64,000 nucleotides of DNA from Streptomyces sp. NRRL S-87 (GCF_000719335.1 NZ_JOGB01000034.1:1-64000), one strand, 5' to 3'; shown: positions 1 through 8,618, counted from the stretch's first letter. Notes: generated by a model not told the origin, from the letters alone. Translations and numbers: made by a program.

Positions 1-42
1 TGGGGGCACCTCCCAGCGGTAGCTGGGGGAGGCCTGCAGGCC

Positions 43-105
43 ATACCGGGTCAAGAGGCGAGGGGACCCACACACCACGGGACGGCCCCACGAAGCGAGC
101 CCACC
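43..105 (+). repeat. Dispersed intergenic repeat, copy A
   Basis: The core CCCACACACCACGGGACGG lies at 67-85. It is followed by a CCCC-ACGAAGCGAGCCC tail and preceded by CGGGTCAAG..GAGGGGA. The same block recurs inverted near 9167 and again near 17662. This copy lies downstream of the minus-strand gene ending at 173. A separate imperfect hairpin (CTCCCAGC / GCTGGGGGAG) sits at about 9-32. Positions 106-172 hold nothing else recognisable. Confidence 0.7.
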
Positions 106-172
106 CCGCCCCCGCCGCGCCCCACCACCCGGCTCCGCCGCGACACCTGGGACCGGACCGCACCCGCCGAGG

Positions 173-952
173 CTACGGTGCCGCGGCCTGGGCGATGGTG
201 GGGAAGAGGTCCTGGAAGGGAGCCACGGAGTCGCTGGCGGCGTCCCGCCCGAAGGGGGCGTCGAAGCTCCAGACCAGGAACAGCAGGAACACGATCAGGG
301 CACTGAACAGGCCCGCCAGCAGCAGCTCACGCCCCGAGCGGCGGATCTGCAGCGCGAAGATCAGGCCGATCGTCACCACCCCGCCGACCAGCAGTCCGAA
401 CCACACCACCCCGGGGAGCGTCGAGCCCGCGCTCTGGGTGCGGGCGTGCCGGGCGTCGTCTGCGGTGGAGATCTGGTCCAGCAGCGGCTGGTAGGCCTGC
501 GCCTGGAGTTCGGTGCTCGGCGACTGGTGGGTGACGTCGGTACGCAGCCGGTCCAGCAGGGCAGCGCCCTTCTCGGTGGGGTCCTGGTCCTCGGCCAGGC
601 GCGGCCAGTCGACGTTCACGGTGTGGGAGACGTAGGCGTCCACTTCTCCGCGGATCCGGTCGCGGACGGCCGCCGGGTAGACGTCGACGCGCTGGGTGAC
701 CTCGTACAGGGCCTGCGCTTCGCGGCGCACGTTGTCCTCGGCGGCCCCGCGGGCCTCCCACACGCCGGCGATGGCCAGGCCGAGGACGATCGCGTAGACC
801 ACCCCGACCATCATCGTCATGTACTCGATGACGTCGGGGGTCTCGTTGGTGTCCTCGTCGTCGGCCGCTCTGCGGTGGCGCAGGACGGTGAAGGCGAGGA
901 CGACGGCGCAGACGAGCGCCATGGCGATGGCCAGGACCAGCCATTCGGACAC
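173..952 (-). CDS. DUF4239-type (bestrophin-like) membrane protein
   Basis: This 259-residue integral membrane protein has two N-terminal hydrophobic segments (about 3-25 and 45-67), a central acidic soluble region (about 70-180), and two C-terminal segments (about 183-203 and 208-231). The 2+2 arrangement around a cytosolic helical block is that of DUF4239 proteins, whose function is unestablished; a bestrophin-like channel fold has been suggested for the family. The GTG start at 952 has GGAG about 7 nt upstream. It appears monocistronic, with only 52 nt to the next minus-strand gene. The family call rests on topology and overall resemblance; no function is assigned. Confidence 0.7.
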   Translation of the reverse strand: MSEWLVLAIAMALVCAVVLAFTVLRHRRAADDEDTNETPDVIEYMTMMVGVVYAIVLGLAIAGVWEARGAAEDNVRREAQALYEVTQRVDVYPAAVRDRIRGEVDAYVSHTVNVDWPRLAEDQDPTEKGAALLDRLRTDVTHQSPSTELQAQAYQPLLDQISTADDARHARTQSAGSTLPGVVWFGLLVGGVVTIGLIFALQIRRSGRELLLAGLFSALIVFLLFLVWSFDAPFGRDAASDSVAPFQDLFPTIAQAAAP

Positions 953-1004
953 GGGGTGGCTCCAGAGGTGGGATGGGGGTCGGGTCGGACGGGGTCGGAC
1001 GGGG

Positions 1005-1838
1005 TCAGCGCGTGGAGCGGCTCCGCCCGCGGGGCCGCAGCGCGGCCGCCGCGAGGACGGCCGGGGTGGTCACGACGACCATGAGCATGACGGTGGACAT
1101 CCCCTGCGGGCCGCGCCGCTGCAGTACCACCGAGCGGTACGGGCGCACGTGGAAGGCCGCCGGCCGGAGCGCCGGGGCCTCGGCCCTCGGGGGCGCCACC
1201 GCCGGGGTCACCGGCACGGGCGCTTCGGCAGGGTCCTGCGGAGCGGACGGCGCCGGGTACGGCACGGGATCCGCCGGCAGCGGGGCCCCGGGTACGGGCC
1301 TGTCCGCGGGCGGCGGCGTCACGGGAGCGGGCCGTTGCGCGGGCGGTGGGGGGAGGGGCACGGCCGGCTCCGGCGGCACGCTCGGCCGCGGCGGGAGCGG
1401 GGTGGCCACCGGCCCCGGCGCCGGTCGGGCGGGATCCGGGACCGGGACCGGCTCCGGGTCCGGCTCGGGCCTGGGCGCCGGCGGGACGGGGTCCGGGGCG
1501 GGATGGCAGTCGCGGTCGCGGCGCGCTCCTCCGCCACCCGAACCTCCGCCACCCGACTCGTCACGGCCCGAACTGCCGCCACCCGAACCGCCACGGCCCG
1601 AACTGCCGCCACCCGAACCGCCATGGTCCGGACCGCCGCGCTCCGTCCCCCCGCCGTGTGGCCGCTCGCGCTCCGTCCCCCCGCCGTGCGGCTCCGTACC
1701 GTCGTGGTCCATCCGGACGACCGCGTCGTCCGTGGCGCCGTACCGGCCGGCGTCCGGCGGACCGGTCGCCGCGTGCGCGGGCACCGGAGCGAGGGCGACG
1801 ATCAGCCCCACCCCGGCGAGGTACTGCCTAGCGGTCAC
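1005..1838 (-). CDS. Secreted Gly/Ser/Pro-rich low-complexity protein with C-terminal membrane segment
   Basis: The GTG start at 1838 is preceded by a strong GGGGAGGAG. The first 23 residues form a signal peptide ending in PAHA. The mature part has an N-terminal Gly-Ser/His block with near-repeats of GGSSGRGGSGG, then about 130 residues of Pro/Ala/Val repeats (PAPGP, PEPDPEP and similar). A C-terminal hydrophobic stretch (about MSTVMLMVVVTTPAVLAAAA) is followed by Arg-rich residues, which resembles a stop-transfer anchor. The likely location is the cell envelope, with the Pro-rich region spanning the wall. The 277-residue length assumes this start; upstream codons in frame have no ribosome site. 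Function is unknown and no enzymatic motif is visible. Confidence 0.6.
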   Translation of the reverse strand: MTARQYLAGVGLIVALAPVPAHAATGPPDAGRYGATDDAVVRMDHDGTEPHGGGTERERPHGGGTERGGPDHGGSGGGSSGRGGSGGGSSGRDESGGGGSGGGGARRDRDCHPAPDPVPPAPRPEPDPEPVPVPDPARPAPGPVATPLPPRPSVPPEPAVPLPPPPAQRPAPVTPPPADRPVPGAPLPADPVPYPAPSAPQDPAEAPVPVTPAVAPPRAEAPALRPAAFHVRPYRSVVLQRRGPQGMSTVMLMVVVTTPAVLAAAALRPRGRSRSTR

Positions 1839-2238
1839 CGCGTCTCCTCCCCGTACGGTCGCGCACCTGGTGGTGGCTCCGGGAGGAGAAACGATCACGG
1901 TGCCGGATCGACACGCGCCGGGGCCCGCCCGTTGACGCGTCCGGCTGACGGGACCGGGCGGCAGGGTCCGGCTGACGGGACCGGGCGGCAGGGCCGGGCG
2001 CCCGCCGGGGCCCTCACCCGGTCGGTCGTGCCCCGGACGCCGCTCCCGGCCCGCCGTCCAAGACTGGGAGGACCGCACCGAGTGACGGAGTGCCGGTGGA
2101 TCGGACGGACCTCCAGGGGCGTCCACGACGGGGGGCCGAGTACAGGAGTCGACGACGGAGCCGACACCGCTGCCGCTGCTGCTGCGGACCGGACGGTTCA
2201 GTCGGCGGTCTGCCGACACGACGGAGGAGGAGAGCCCC
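1839..2238. other. Intergenic region between divergent genes
   Basis: About 400 bp separate the secreted-protein gene (minus) from narJ (plus). It contains the 27-bp tandem repeat listed separately and a strong GGAGGAGGAGAG ribosome site just before narJ. No remnant of narG, narH or any other recognisable gene is visible on either strand. Confidence 0.6.
1939..1992. repeat. 27-bp tandem duplication
   Basis: Two identical adjacent 27-bp units starting GTCCGGCTGACGGGACCGGG occupy 1939-1965 and 1966-1992. They lie in noncoding DNA upstream of narJ. Function is unknown; a slippage product is the simplest explanation. Confidence 0.7.
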
Positions 2239-2766
2239 ATGAACAGCGGCCCCCGCACCACCGCCCGGCCGGGCAGCCCCGCGGCCGAGCCCGCCGTCCT
2301 GCACCAGGCGGCGGCCCTGTGCCTGACGTACCCCGACGAGGCGTTCCAGGAGCGGCTGCCGCTGCTGCGGGCCGCCGCGCCCGCCCTGCACGGCTACCTC
2401 GACTTCGCCGAGTCCGTGCCGCCCGACGAACTCGCGGCGCACTACGTGCGGGTGTTCGACTTCAAGAACAAGCACAGCCTGTACCTGAGCTGGTGGACCG
2501 ACGGCGACACCCGGCGGCGCGGCGAGTCGCTCCTCCGCTTCAAGGAGGCCTACCGGCGGCACGGGCTGGAGTTCAGCGACGAGGAACTGCCGGACTTCCT
2601 GCCCGCCGTGCTGGAGTTCACCGCCCAGACCGGGGACGTGACGCTGCTGCGCGAGCACCGGGCCGGTCTCGAACTGCTGCGGCTGGCCCTGGCGGAGAGC
2701 GGCACCCCGTACGGGCACGTGGTCGCGGCCGTCTGCGCCTCCCTGTCGACGGGTCAGGGCTGCTGA
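2239..2766 (+). CDS. narJ: Orphan, C-terminally short NarJ-type nitrate reductase assembly chaperone
   Basis: The product resembles NarJ (TorD/NarJ fold), the cytoplasmic chaperone that holds apo-NarG during molybdenum-cofactor insertion. The recognisable core is CLTYPDEAFQE, the HYVRVFDFKNKHSLYLSWW block (about residues 74-92), the GDTRRRG loop, and a late segment SGTPYGHVVAAVCASL. NarJ proteins usually continue past this last segment by several tens of residues. Here the frame ends after a non-homologous TGQGC at 175 residues. No narG, narH or narI lies nearby: upstream is 400 bp of noncoding repeats and downstream is a minus-strand protease. The ribosome site (GGAGGAGGAGAG) is excellent, so translation is plausible. 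It could be a decayed remnant of a nar operon or a stand-alone chaperone for another enzyme. Confidence 0.75.
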   Translation: MNSGPRTTARPGSPAAEPAVLHQAAALCLTYPDEAFQERLPLLRAAAPALHGYLDFAESVPPDELAAHYVRVFDFKNKHSLYLSWWTDGDTRRRGESLLRFKEAYRRHGLEFSDEELPDFLPAVLEFTAQTGDVTLLREHRAGLELLRLALAESGTPYGHVVAAVCASLSTGQGC

Positions 2767-2853
2767 ACGTCGCCTCGCCGATGTTCCACCAGGCTGCCGG
2801 GCTGCCGGGCGACCGGGCGACCGGCCGGCCGGGCGACAGCCAGCGGTCAGCGG

Positions 2854-3735
2854 TCAGCGGGCCGTGGCGCGCCGGTAGAGCTCGGCGGCGTACGTGCCGA
2901 GCACGGTGCTCGTGGACTGGTCGTCGGTGTCCCCTCCGGTGAGCACGCCGACGATCTTCCCGTCCGCGGCGATCCAGGCCGAGCCGCTGGTGCCGACGGG
3001 GAAGTCCGCGCAGTCGAAGCGCTGGACCGTGTCGCTCTCCTTGACGGAGACGGCCGTGCAGGTGCGGGGGACGTTGCGGTCGGTGGGGTAGCCGGTCACG
3101 GTCACCTCCTCGGCCGTGCGGCCGGAGGTGTCGAGCGGCGCGCCGCCGGTGACGTCCTCGACGCGGCGGCCCCGGGCGTCCGGCTCCAGCCGCGCGAAGG
3201 CGAGGTCGTAGTCGTCGTCCTCGCCGTCGGTCCACCGGCGGTCCTCGAAGACCTCCGCGACGCGCCACGTGCCGTACGGGGCCTTGCCGTCGGCGTAGCC
3301 GGGCGCGAACACCGTGGTCTCACCCTCGGGGGCGCCGGGCGTCAGGCAGTGGCCGGCCGTGACGATCAGGTCCCGGCCGGGGCTGCGCACCACGGTGGCC
3401 GAGCAGAAGTGCCCGCCGGCCAGGTCGTCCTTGAACAGGGCCCCGGTGAACACCGCGCGGGCGTCGGTCGGCCCCTTCGTCGGTATCGGGGTGCCGACGG
3501 TGGGGAGGGTGGCCGCCCCGAAGGGCCGCGGCGCGGCCTGCGGAGCGGTCGGTACGGCCCGCGACGCGGTCGGTGCGGGTACGGCGGCGCCCGCTCCGGA
3601 CCCGGCCCGGACCGGCCGGTCACCGGGCCCGGAGACCGCCTCCTGCGGCGGGACCACCAGGGTCATCGCGGCCGAGACCGCGACCGCCGCCGCCGCGCAC
3701 AGCACTCCGGTCACCACGTTCCGCCGGTCCACCAC
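2854..3735 (-). CDS. Secreted or membrane-anchored trypsin-like serine protease
   Basis: This is a chymotrypsin-fold endopeptidase. The triad is readable: His in VTAGHCL, Asp in DYDLAFARL, and Ser in the GTSGSAW nucleophile motif. An N-terminal hydrophobic segment (VVTGVLCAAAAVAVSAAMTLVV) is a signal peptide or signal anchor, followed by an Ala/Pro/Gly-rich linker of about 70 residues. The start was set at GTG 3735 because GGGAGGG lies 6 nt upstream; an earlier GTG at 3777 would abut its own ribosome site. This gives 293 residues. A Cys pair (GHFCSATV..AGHCL) fits the usual disulfide next to the catalytic His. It probably acts outside the membrane; the substrate is unknown. It is monocistronic. 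Confidence 0.8.
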   Translation of the reverse strand: MVDRRNVVTGVLCAAAAVAVSAAMTLVVPPQEAVSGPGDRPVRAGSGAGAAVPAPTASRAVPTAPQAAPRPFGAATLPTVGTPIPTKGPTDARAVFTGALFKDDLAGGHFCSATVVRSPGRDLIVTAGHCLTPGAPEGETTVFAPGYADGKAPYGTWRVAEVFEDRRWTDGEDDDYDLAFARLEPDARGRRVEDVTGGAPLDTSGRTAEEVTVTGYPTDRNVPRTCTAVSVKESDTVQRFDCADFPVGTSGSAWIAADGKIVGVLTGGDTDDQSTSTVLGTYAAELYRRATAR

Positions 3736-3874
3736 GACCACCCCTCCCGGACCGCCCCCGCGCCCCGCGCCCCGCACTCCTCAGTCCCCGCGCCGCGAAA
3801 ATACCCGATGACGGTGGGATTCGGACACCCGTACGGCCGGTCGGCGGGGCGGGGCGGGGCCGGGCGGGGCGCCA

Positions 3875-3962
3875 GCGGATGCCGGAGGCACACCGGCGGA
3901 TGCCTGCACGGGCGGGGCGGGCGCCGGGGGACGCCGGAGGCGCACGGGCGGATGCCGGAGGG
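3875..3962. repeat. Degenerate short repeats (GCGGATGCCGGAGG)
   Basis: The unit GCGGATGCCGGAGG and close variants recur at about 3875-3888, 3896-3909 and 3947-3960 within very GC-rich noncoding DNA between the protease and the small acidic protein. They are probably replication-slippage products. Confidence 0.5.
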
Positions 3963-3969
3963 CGCGGTG

Positions 3970-4185
3970 CTACTCGTACGTCCGGCGGTACACCCGGGCC
4001 GCCGCCTCGCTCTCCGCGGCGGGCGGGGACAGCTCGTCCTCGACGAACAGCTCGGCATCGTCCCTGAGCTCCTCCTCCCACGCCTCGGCGAGCTCCTCCT
4101 GCCGCTCGCGCGGCTCCTTCTCGACGACCTCCCGGTGGGCCGGGCTCAGGGCGTGCAGGAACCGCTCGACGATGCCGTTGGTCAT
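3970..4185 (-). CDS. Small acidic hypothetical protein
   Basis: This 71-residue protein is rich in Glu and Ala and predicted all-helical (ERQEELAEAWEEELRDDAELFVEDEL), with no signal peptide or membrane segment. The ATG start has GGAGGAG immediately upstream. Its helical charged character recalls small actinomycete proteins of unknown function. It stands alone between the protease and the acyl-CoA synthetase, all on the minus strand. Confidence 0.55.
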   Translation of the reverse strand: MTNGIVERFLHALSPAHREVVEKEPRERQEELAEAWEEELRDDAELFVEDELSPPAAESEAAARVYRRTYE

Positions 4186-4318
4186 CCGCTCCTCCTCGAT
4201 CGGGCTGGTAGGGGCCCGGTGCGAGCGAGCCCGCCCCCAGCCTGATCGCCCGCCCCCGCGCCGCCCCGTGCGCCACGACGCGGCGGACCCCGAACGGCCG
4301 TACCCGGTACGCCCGGAC

Positions 4319-6145
4319 TCACTCGGGGTAGAGGGCCGCGACCTCCACCGCGTACGCCTTCTCGATCGCCCGCCGCTTGAGCTTCAGCGAGGGCGTCAGC
4401 AACCCGTCCTGCTCGGTGAACTGTTCGGCCAGCACCCGGAAGGTCCGGATCCCCTCGGCGCGCGAGACGAGCGTGTTCGCCGCCACCACCGCCCGGCGCA
4501 CCTCCGCCGTCAGCTCCGGGTCCTGCACCAGCTGCGCCGGGCCCAGCGCGGGCCGCCCCCGCATGGCCAGCCAGTGCGCCACGCCCTCGGGGTCGAGGGT
4601 GAGGAGGGCCGCCACGTACGGCCGGTCGTTGCCGAGCACGATGCACTGCGCGACGAGCGGGTGGCAGCGCACCCGCTCCTCCAGCGCGCCCGGCGAGACC
4701 GACTTGCCGCCCGAGGTCACCAGGATCTCCTTCTTCCGCCCGGTGATCGTCAGGTACCCGTCCCCGTCCAGTCGCCCCAGGTCCCCGGTCGCCAGCCAGC
4801 CCTCCCGCAGCACCTCGCCCGTGGCGCGCGGGTCGTTGAGGTACCCCGCGAAGACGTGCCGCCCGTGCAGCCACACCTCGCCGTCCTCGGCGATGTGCAC
4901 CGTGGTGCCGGGGATCGGCGGGCCGACCGTGCCGTACTTCGTCGCCCCGGGCGGGTTGGCGGTGGCCGCCGCGCACGACTCGGTCAGTCCGTACCCCTCG
5001 AAGACCGTGACGCCCGCCCCGTCGAAGAACAGCCCCAGCCGCCGCGACATGGCCGAGCCCCCGGACATCGCGTGCCGCACCCGGCCGCCCATGGCCTCGC
5101 GCACCTTCGCGTACACGAGCTTCTCGAACACCTGGTGCTGCACCCGCAGCGCCGCTGACGGCCCCGGGCCCTGCCCGAGGCTGCGCTGCTCGCGGGCCTC
5201 GGCGTACCGTACGGCCGTCTCCACCGCCCGCTCGAACGGGCCGCCCCGCCCCTCGGCCTCCGCCCGGCGCCGCGCGGCCGCGAACACCTTCTCGAAGACG
5301 TACGGCACGGCGAGGAAGAACGTCGGCCGGAACGACGCCAGGTCGGGCAGCAGCCGCTCGGCCGACAGCACCGGCTGGTGGCCCAGCTTCACCCGCGCCC
5401 GGATCGCCGCCACCTCCACCATCCGGCCGAAGACGTGGGCCAGCGGCAGGAACAGCAGCGTGGACGGCTCGTCGTCCGGCTTGGCGCGGAACACCGGCTC
5501 CCAGCGGGCCACCATGGTGTCCGTCTCGTACATGAAGTTCGCGTGGGTCAGCACGCAGCCCTTGGGACGGCCGGTGGTGCCGGAGGTGTAGATCACCGTC
5601 GCCACCGCGTCCGGGGTCACCGCCCGCCGGTGCCGGTGCACCACCTCGTCCGCCACGGGGGCGCCCGCCGCGACCAGTTCGGCCACCGCGCCCGCGTCCA
5701 GCTGCCAGAGCCGGGCCAGCTGCGGCAGCCGGTCGACGACGGAGCCGACCGTCATGGCCTGGTCCTCGTTCTCCACCACGCAGGCGCTCACCCCGGCGTC
5801 GTAGAGCGTCCAGTACACCTGCTCGGCCGAGGAGGTGGGGTAGACGGGGACCGGCTGCGCACCGACGGCCCAGAGGGCGAAGTCGAAGAGCGTCCACTCG
5901 TACCGGGTCCGCGCCATGATGGCGACCCGGTCGCCGAAGCGGATCCCCTGCGCGAGCAGGCCCTTGGCGAGCGCCAGCACCTCGTCGCGGAAGCCAGCGG
6001 AGGTGACGTCCTGCCAGCCCCCGTCCGGGACCCGGCGGCCGAGCACCACCCGGTCGGGGTCGTCGAGGGCGTGGTCGAAGACGACGTCGGCCAACCCGCC
6101 CACCGGCGGGGCCGTGACCACGGGTGGGACGGTGTACTCGCGCAA
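4319..6145 (-). CDS. AMP-dependent long-chain fatty acyl-CoA synthetase (FadD15-like)
   Basis: An adenylate-forming enzyme that activates long-chain fatty acids to acyl-CoA with ATP and CoA in the cytoplasm. The P-loop motif IYTSGTTGRPKG lies at about residues 185-196 of the 608-residue product. The YGLTESCAA motif, the TGDLGRLDGDGYLTITGRKKE hinge region and the C-terminal catalytic Lys region (LKLKRRAIEKAY) are all present. The TTG at 6145 is chosen as start because GGAGAGGAGGGG sits just upstream and no other in-frame start has one. Length is normal for bacterial FadD15-type enzymes (about 600). It appears monocistronic. Chain-length preference cannot be read from the sequence. Confidence 0.9.
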   Translation of the reverse strand: MREYTVPPVVTAPPVGGLADVVFDHALDDPDRVVLGRRVPDGGWQDVTSAGFRDEVLALAKGLLAQGIRFGDRVAIMARTRYEWTLFDFALWAVGAQPVPVYPTSSAEQVYWTLYDAGVSACVVENEDQAMTVGSVVDRLPQLARLWQLDAGAVAELVAAGAPVADEVVHRHRRAVTPDAVATVIYTSGTTGRPKGCVLTHANFMYETDTMVARWEPVFRAKPDDEPSTLLFLPLAHVFGRMVEVAAIRARVKLGHQPVLSAERLLPDLASFRPTFFLAVPYVFEKVFAAARRRAEAEGRGGPFERAVETAVRYAEAREQRSLGQGPGPSAALRVQHQVFEKLVYAKVREAMGGRVRHAMSGGSAMSRRLGLFFDGAGVTVFEGYGLTESCAAATANPPGATKYGTVGPPIPGTTVHIAEDGEVWLHGRHVFAGYLNDPRATGEVLREGWLATGDLGRLDGDGYLTITGRKKEILVTSGGKSVSPGALEERVRCHPLVAQCIVLGNDRPYVAALLTLDPEGVAHWLAMRGRPALGPAQLVQDPELTAEVRRAVVAANTLVSRAEGIRTFRVLAEQFTEQDGLLTPSLKLKRRAIEKAYAVEVAALYPE

Positions 6146-6373
6146 GGCACCCCTCCTCTCCGCACAGGGCCGCGACGGTACCCCACGCGGCACCGCGCAG
6201 GGGACCCGCGGCGCAAGATCCGTCGTATCCGCTGAGAACCCATCACCACTGGTCAGCGCCCCGCCCCCGGCACCGCCAAACCTCCACGGGATCTGTACCG
6301 CGCTCGCACGTCCGGACGTCGCCGCAGGCAGGAGGGCATGTGGGACGGCCCCTCAGCCGGTGAACCCCACGCG

Positions 6374-7387
6374 TCACGACCCGAGGCGGCCCGGACCGAG
6401 CCGGTCCGCGCCCGAGAGGATCGCCGCGGCCAGTGCCTCGGCGGCCGCGCCGCCCGCCCCGCCACCGCGGCCCGCGAGGAGGACGAACTCCACCTCGCCC
6501 AGCTCCGGAAGCCCCGCCCGCTCCGCGGACACCCGCACCAGCCCCGGCGGGATCAGCCCACGCGTGTGGGCCATCACGCCCAAGCCGGCACGGGCCGCCG
6601 CGACCAGACCGCTCAGGCTGCCGCTCGTACAGGCGATCCGCCAGGGCCGGCCGGCGCGCTCCAGGACCTCCAGCGCGCGGGCCCGGGTGATGGCCGGCGG
6701 CGGGAAGACGATCAGCGGCACCGGGCGCTCGGGGTCCATCCGCAGCCCGTCCGCCCCGATCCACACCATCCGGTCCCGCCACACCAGCCGTCCGCGCTCG
6801 TCGCCACCCGACCCGGACGCCCCGGCCCCGAGCACCCGGTCCGCGGCCGGCCCTGCCACGGTCGCGCGGGCCCCGGCCGCCCCGCGGGCCCCGGCCGCCC
6901 CGCCCGCCCCGTCCGCCCCGCCCGGCGGGGTGCGGCGCTTGGCCAGCACCAGGTCCAGCCGGCCCTCGTCCAACCGCTCGTGCAGGGTCCCGGACAGCTC
7001 GACGGTGAGCTCCAGGTCCACCTCCGGGTGCTCCTGCCGGAAGGCCACGAGGATCTCCGGCAGCCGGGTCAGCACGAAGTCCTCCGAGGCACCGAAGCGC
7101 AGCCGGCCGCGCAGCCGCGTGCCGGTGAAGAAGGCCGTGGCCCGCTCGTGGGCCTCCAGGATGGTGCGGGCGAAGCCGAGCAGGGCCTCGCCGTCCTCGG
7201 TCACCTCGACGGTGTGTGTGTCCCGGCTGAACAGCTGGCGCCCGGTGGCCTCCTCCAGCCGGCGCACGTGCTGGCTGACCGTCGACTGGCGCAGCCCGAG
7301 CCGGCGGGCGGCCTGCGTGAAGCTGAGCGTCTGCGCGACCGTGAGGAACGTGCGCAGCTGGACCGGGTCGTACAGGGTGCCTGCCAC
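6374..7387 (-). CDS. LysR-family transcriptional regulator
   Basis: The N-terminal winged helix-turn-helix (about residues 3-62: LRTFLTVAQTLSFTQAARRLGLRQSTVSQHVRRLEEATG) is classic LysR, followed by a substrate-binding-type effector domain. An Ala/Gly-rich low-complexity insertion (about 170-215, GGADGAGGAAGARGAAGARA) interrupts the first effector subdomain and is unusual for the family. The start was set at GTG 7387, where the HTH homology begins. It is divergent from the bile-acid-symporter-like gene across 172 bp that carry a duplicated 20-bp element, so regulation of that transporter and of itself is the natural inference. The effector is unknown. Confidence 0.9.
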   Translation of the reverse strand: MAGTLYDPVQLRTFLTVAQTLSFTQAARRLGLRQSTVSQHVRRLEEATGRQLFSRDTHTVEVTEDGEALLGFARTILEAHERATAFFTGTRLRGRLRFGASEDFVLTRLPEILVAFRQEHPEVDLELTVELSGTLHERLDEGRLDLVLAKRRTPPGGADGAGGAAGARGAAGARATVAGPAADRVLGAGASGSGGDERGRLVWRDRMVWIGADGLRMDPERPVPLIVFPPPAITRARALEVLERAGRPWRIACTSGSLSGLVAAARAGLGVMAHTRGLIPPGLVRVSAERAGLPELGEVEFVLLAGRGGGAGGAAAEALAAAILSGADRLGPGRLGS

Positions 7388-7429
7388 GGTCCGACCGTAC
7401 CCCCGGCCCCGGGCGGGCGTTCTCAGCAA

Positions 7430-7475
7430 GCGTTATCACGATCCGCGATGACGTCGCGTTATCACGATCTGCGAT
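7430..7475. promoter_or_regulatory. Duplicated 20-bp operator candidate between lysR and symporter gene
   Basis: GCGTTATCACGATCCGCGAT (7430-7449) is repeated as GCGTTATCACGATCTGCGAT (7456-7475) with a 26-bp period and one mismatch. Each unit contains a partly symmetric ATC-N9-GAT core. Position in the divergent promoter region and duplication fit a LysR-type binding site. The assignment is inferred from layout. Confidence 0.6.
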
Positions 7476-7559
7476 TACAGTGAGTGCAGTGTGCGGGTTT
7501 CCCGATGGCCGGTTCCCGGGGGACGATGGCCGGGTCCCCGTACCGCAGGAGAAGCGCCC

Positions 7560-8612
7560 ATGCCCCGCCCACGGATGTTCCGGATACCCGCCCGGCTGCC
7601 GCTGGACCCGTACGTCCTGGCCCTCCTCGGCACCGTGGGGCTGGCCGCGCTGCTGCCCGCGCGCGGGAGCGCGGCCGCCGCCGCGGACGGCGCCGCCACC
7701 GGCGCGGTCGCCCTGCTGTTCTTCCTCTACGGCGCCCGGCTCTCGACCCGCGAAGCGCTCGACGGCCTGCGGCACTGGCGGCTGCACCTCACCGTGCTGC
7801 TGTGCACCTTCGCCGTCTTCCCGCTGCTGGGCCTGGCCGCCCGCGGCCTGGTGCCGCACGTGCTGACACCCCCGCTCTACGGCGGCCTGCTCTTCCTCTG
7901 CCTGGTCCCGTCCACGATCCAGTCCTCGATCGCCTTCACCTCGATCGCCCGCGGCAACGTGCCCGCAGCGATCTGCGCCGGCTCCTTCTCCAGCCTGGCC
8001 GGGATCGTGCTGACGCCGCTCCTGGCGGGGCTGCTGCTCGGCTCGGACGGCGGCGGGTTCTCGTTCGACGCCCTGGTGAAGATCGTCGTACAGCTGCTGC
8101 TGCCCTTCCTGGCCGGGCAGGTCCTGCGCCGCTGGGTCTCCGGGTTCCTGGTGCGGCACAGGAAGGTCCTCGGCTACGTCGACCGGGGCTCGATCCTGCT
8201 CGTCGTCTACGCCGCCTTCAGCGCCGGCATGTCGGCCGGTGTCTGGCATCAGGTCAGCCCGGCCCGGCTGGGTGCGCTGCTGCTCGTCGAGGCCGTGCTG
8301 CTGGCCGTGGCGCTGACGCTGACCTGGTACGGGGCCGGCCGCCTCGGCTTCGGCCGGGAGGACCGGATCGCGATCCAGTTCGCCGGTTCGAAGAAGAGCC
8401 TGGCGGCCGGACTGCCCATGGCGAGCGTGCTGTTCGGGGCGCACGCGAGCCTGGCGGTGCTCCCGCTGATGCTGTTCCACCAGATGCAGCTGATGGTCTG
8501 CGCGGTCATCGCCCGGCGTCGGGCCGCCGACCCGCCGGGCGGCGGGCTCCCGCGCGGGGGTGTGGCGGAGATCTCGGCGCCCCTCCGGCAGGGGGGCACC
8601 GCGGGCCGATAA
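7560..8612 (+). CDS. Bile acid:sodium symporter family (BASS, YfeH-like) transporter
   Basis: This 350-residue polytopic membrane protein has about nine to ten hydrophobic segments. Family landmarks include the PSTIQSSIAFTSIARGN stretch (about residue 117 onward) and the second-repeat region FAGSKKSLAAGLPMASVLFG, the two crossover segments of BASS and YfeH-type carriers. It is likely a sodium-coupled organic-anion transporter; the substrate is not deducible. The ATG at 7560 has GCAGGAGAAG upstream. The short Cys-containing gene follows 6 nt downstream, so the two are co-transcribed. The divergent LysR gene is the likely regulator. Confidence 0.85.
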   Translation: MPRPRMFRIPARLPLDPYVLALLGTVGLAALLPARGSAAAAADGAATGAVALLFFLYGARLSTREALDGLRHWRLHLTVLLCTFAVFPLLGLAARGLVPHVLTPPLYGGLLFLCLVPSTIQSSIAFTSIARGNVPAAICAGSFSSLAGIVLTPLLAGLLLGSDGGGFSFDALVKIVVQLLLPFLAGQVLRRWVSGFLVRHRKVLGYVDRGSILLVVYAAFSAGMSAGVWHQVSPARLGALLLVEAVLLAVALTLTWYGAGRLGFGREDRIAIQFAGSKKSLAAGLPMASVLFGAHASLAVLPLMLFHQMQLMVCAVIARRRAADPPGGGLPRGGVAEISAPLRQGGTAGR

Positions 8613-8618
8613 CGTGCG

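Noticed and set aside
6243-8480. 745-codon minus-strand frame across lysR and the symporter gene
   Set aside because: Low-complexity translation with no motif; the LysR and BASS frames on this DNA have full family signatures.
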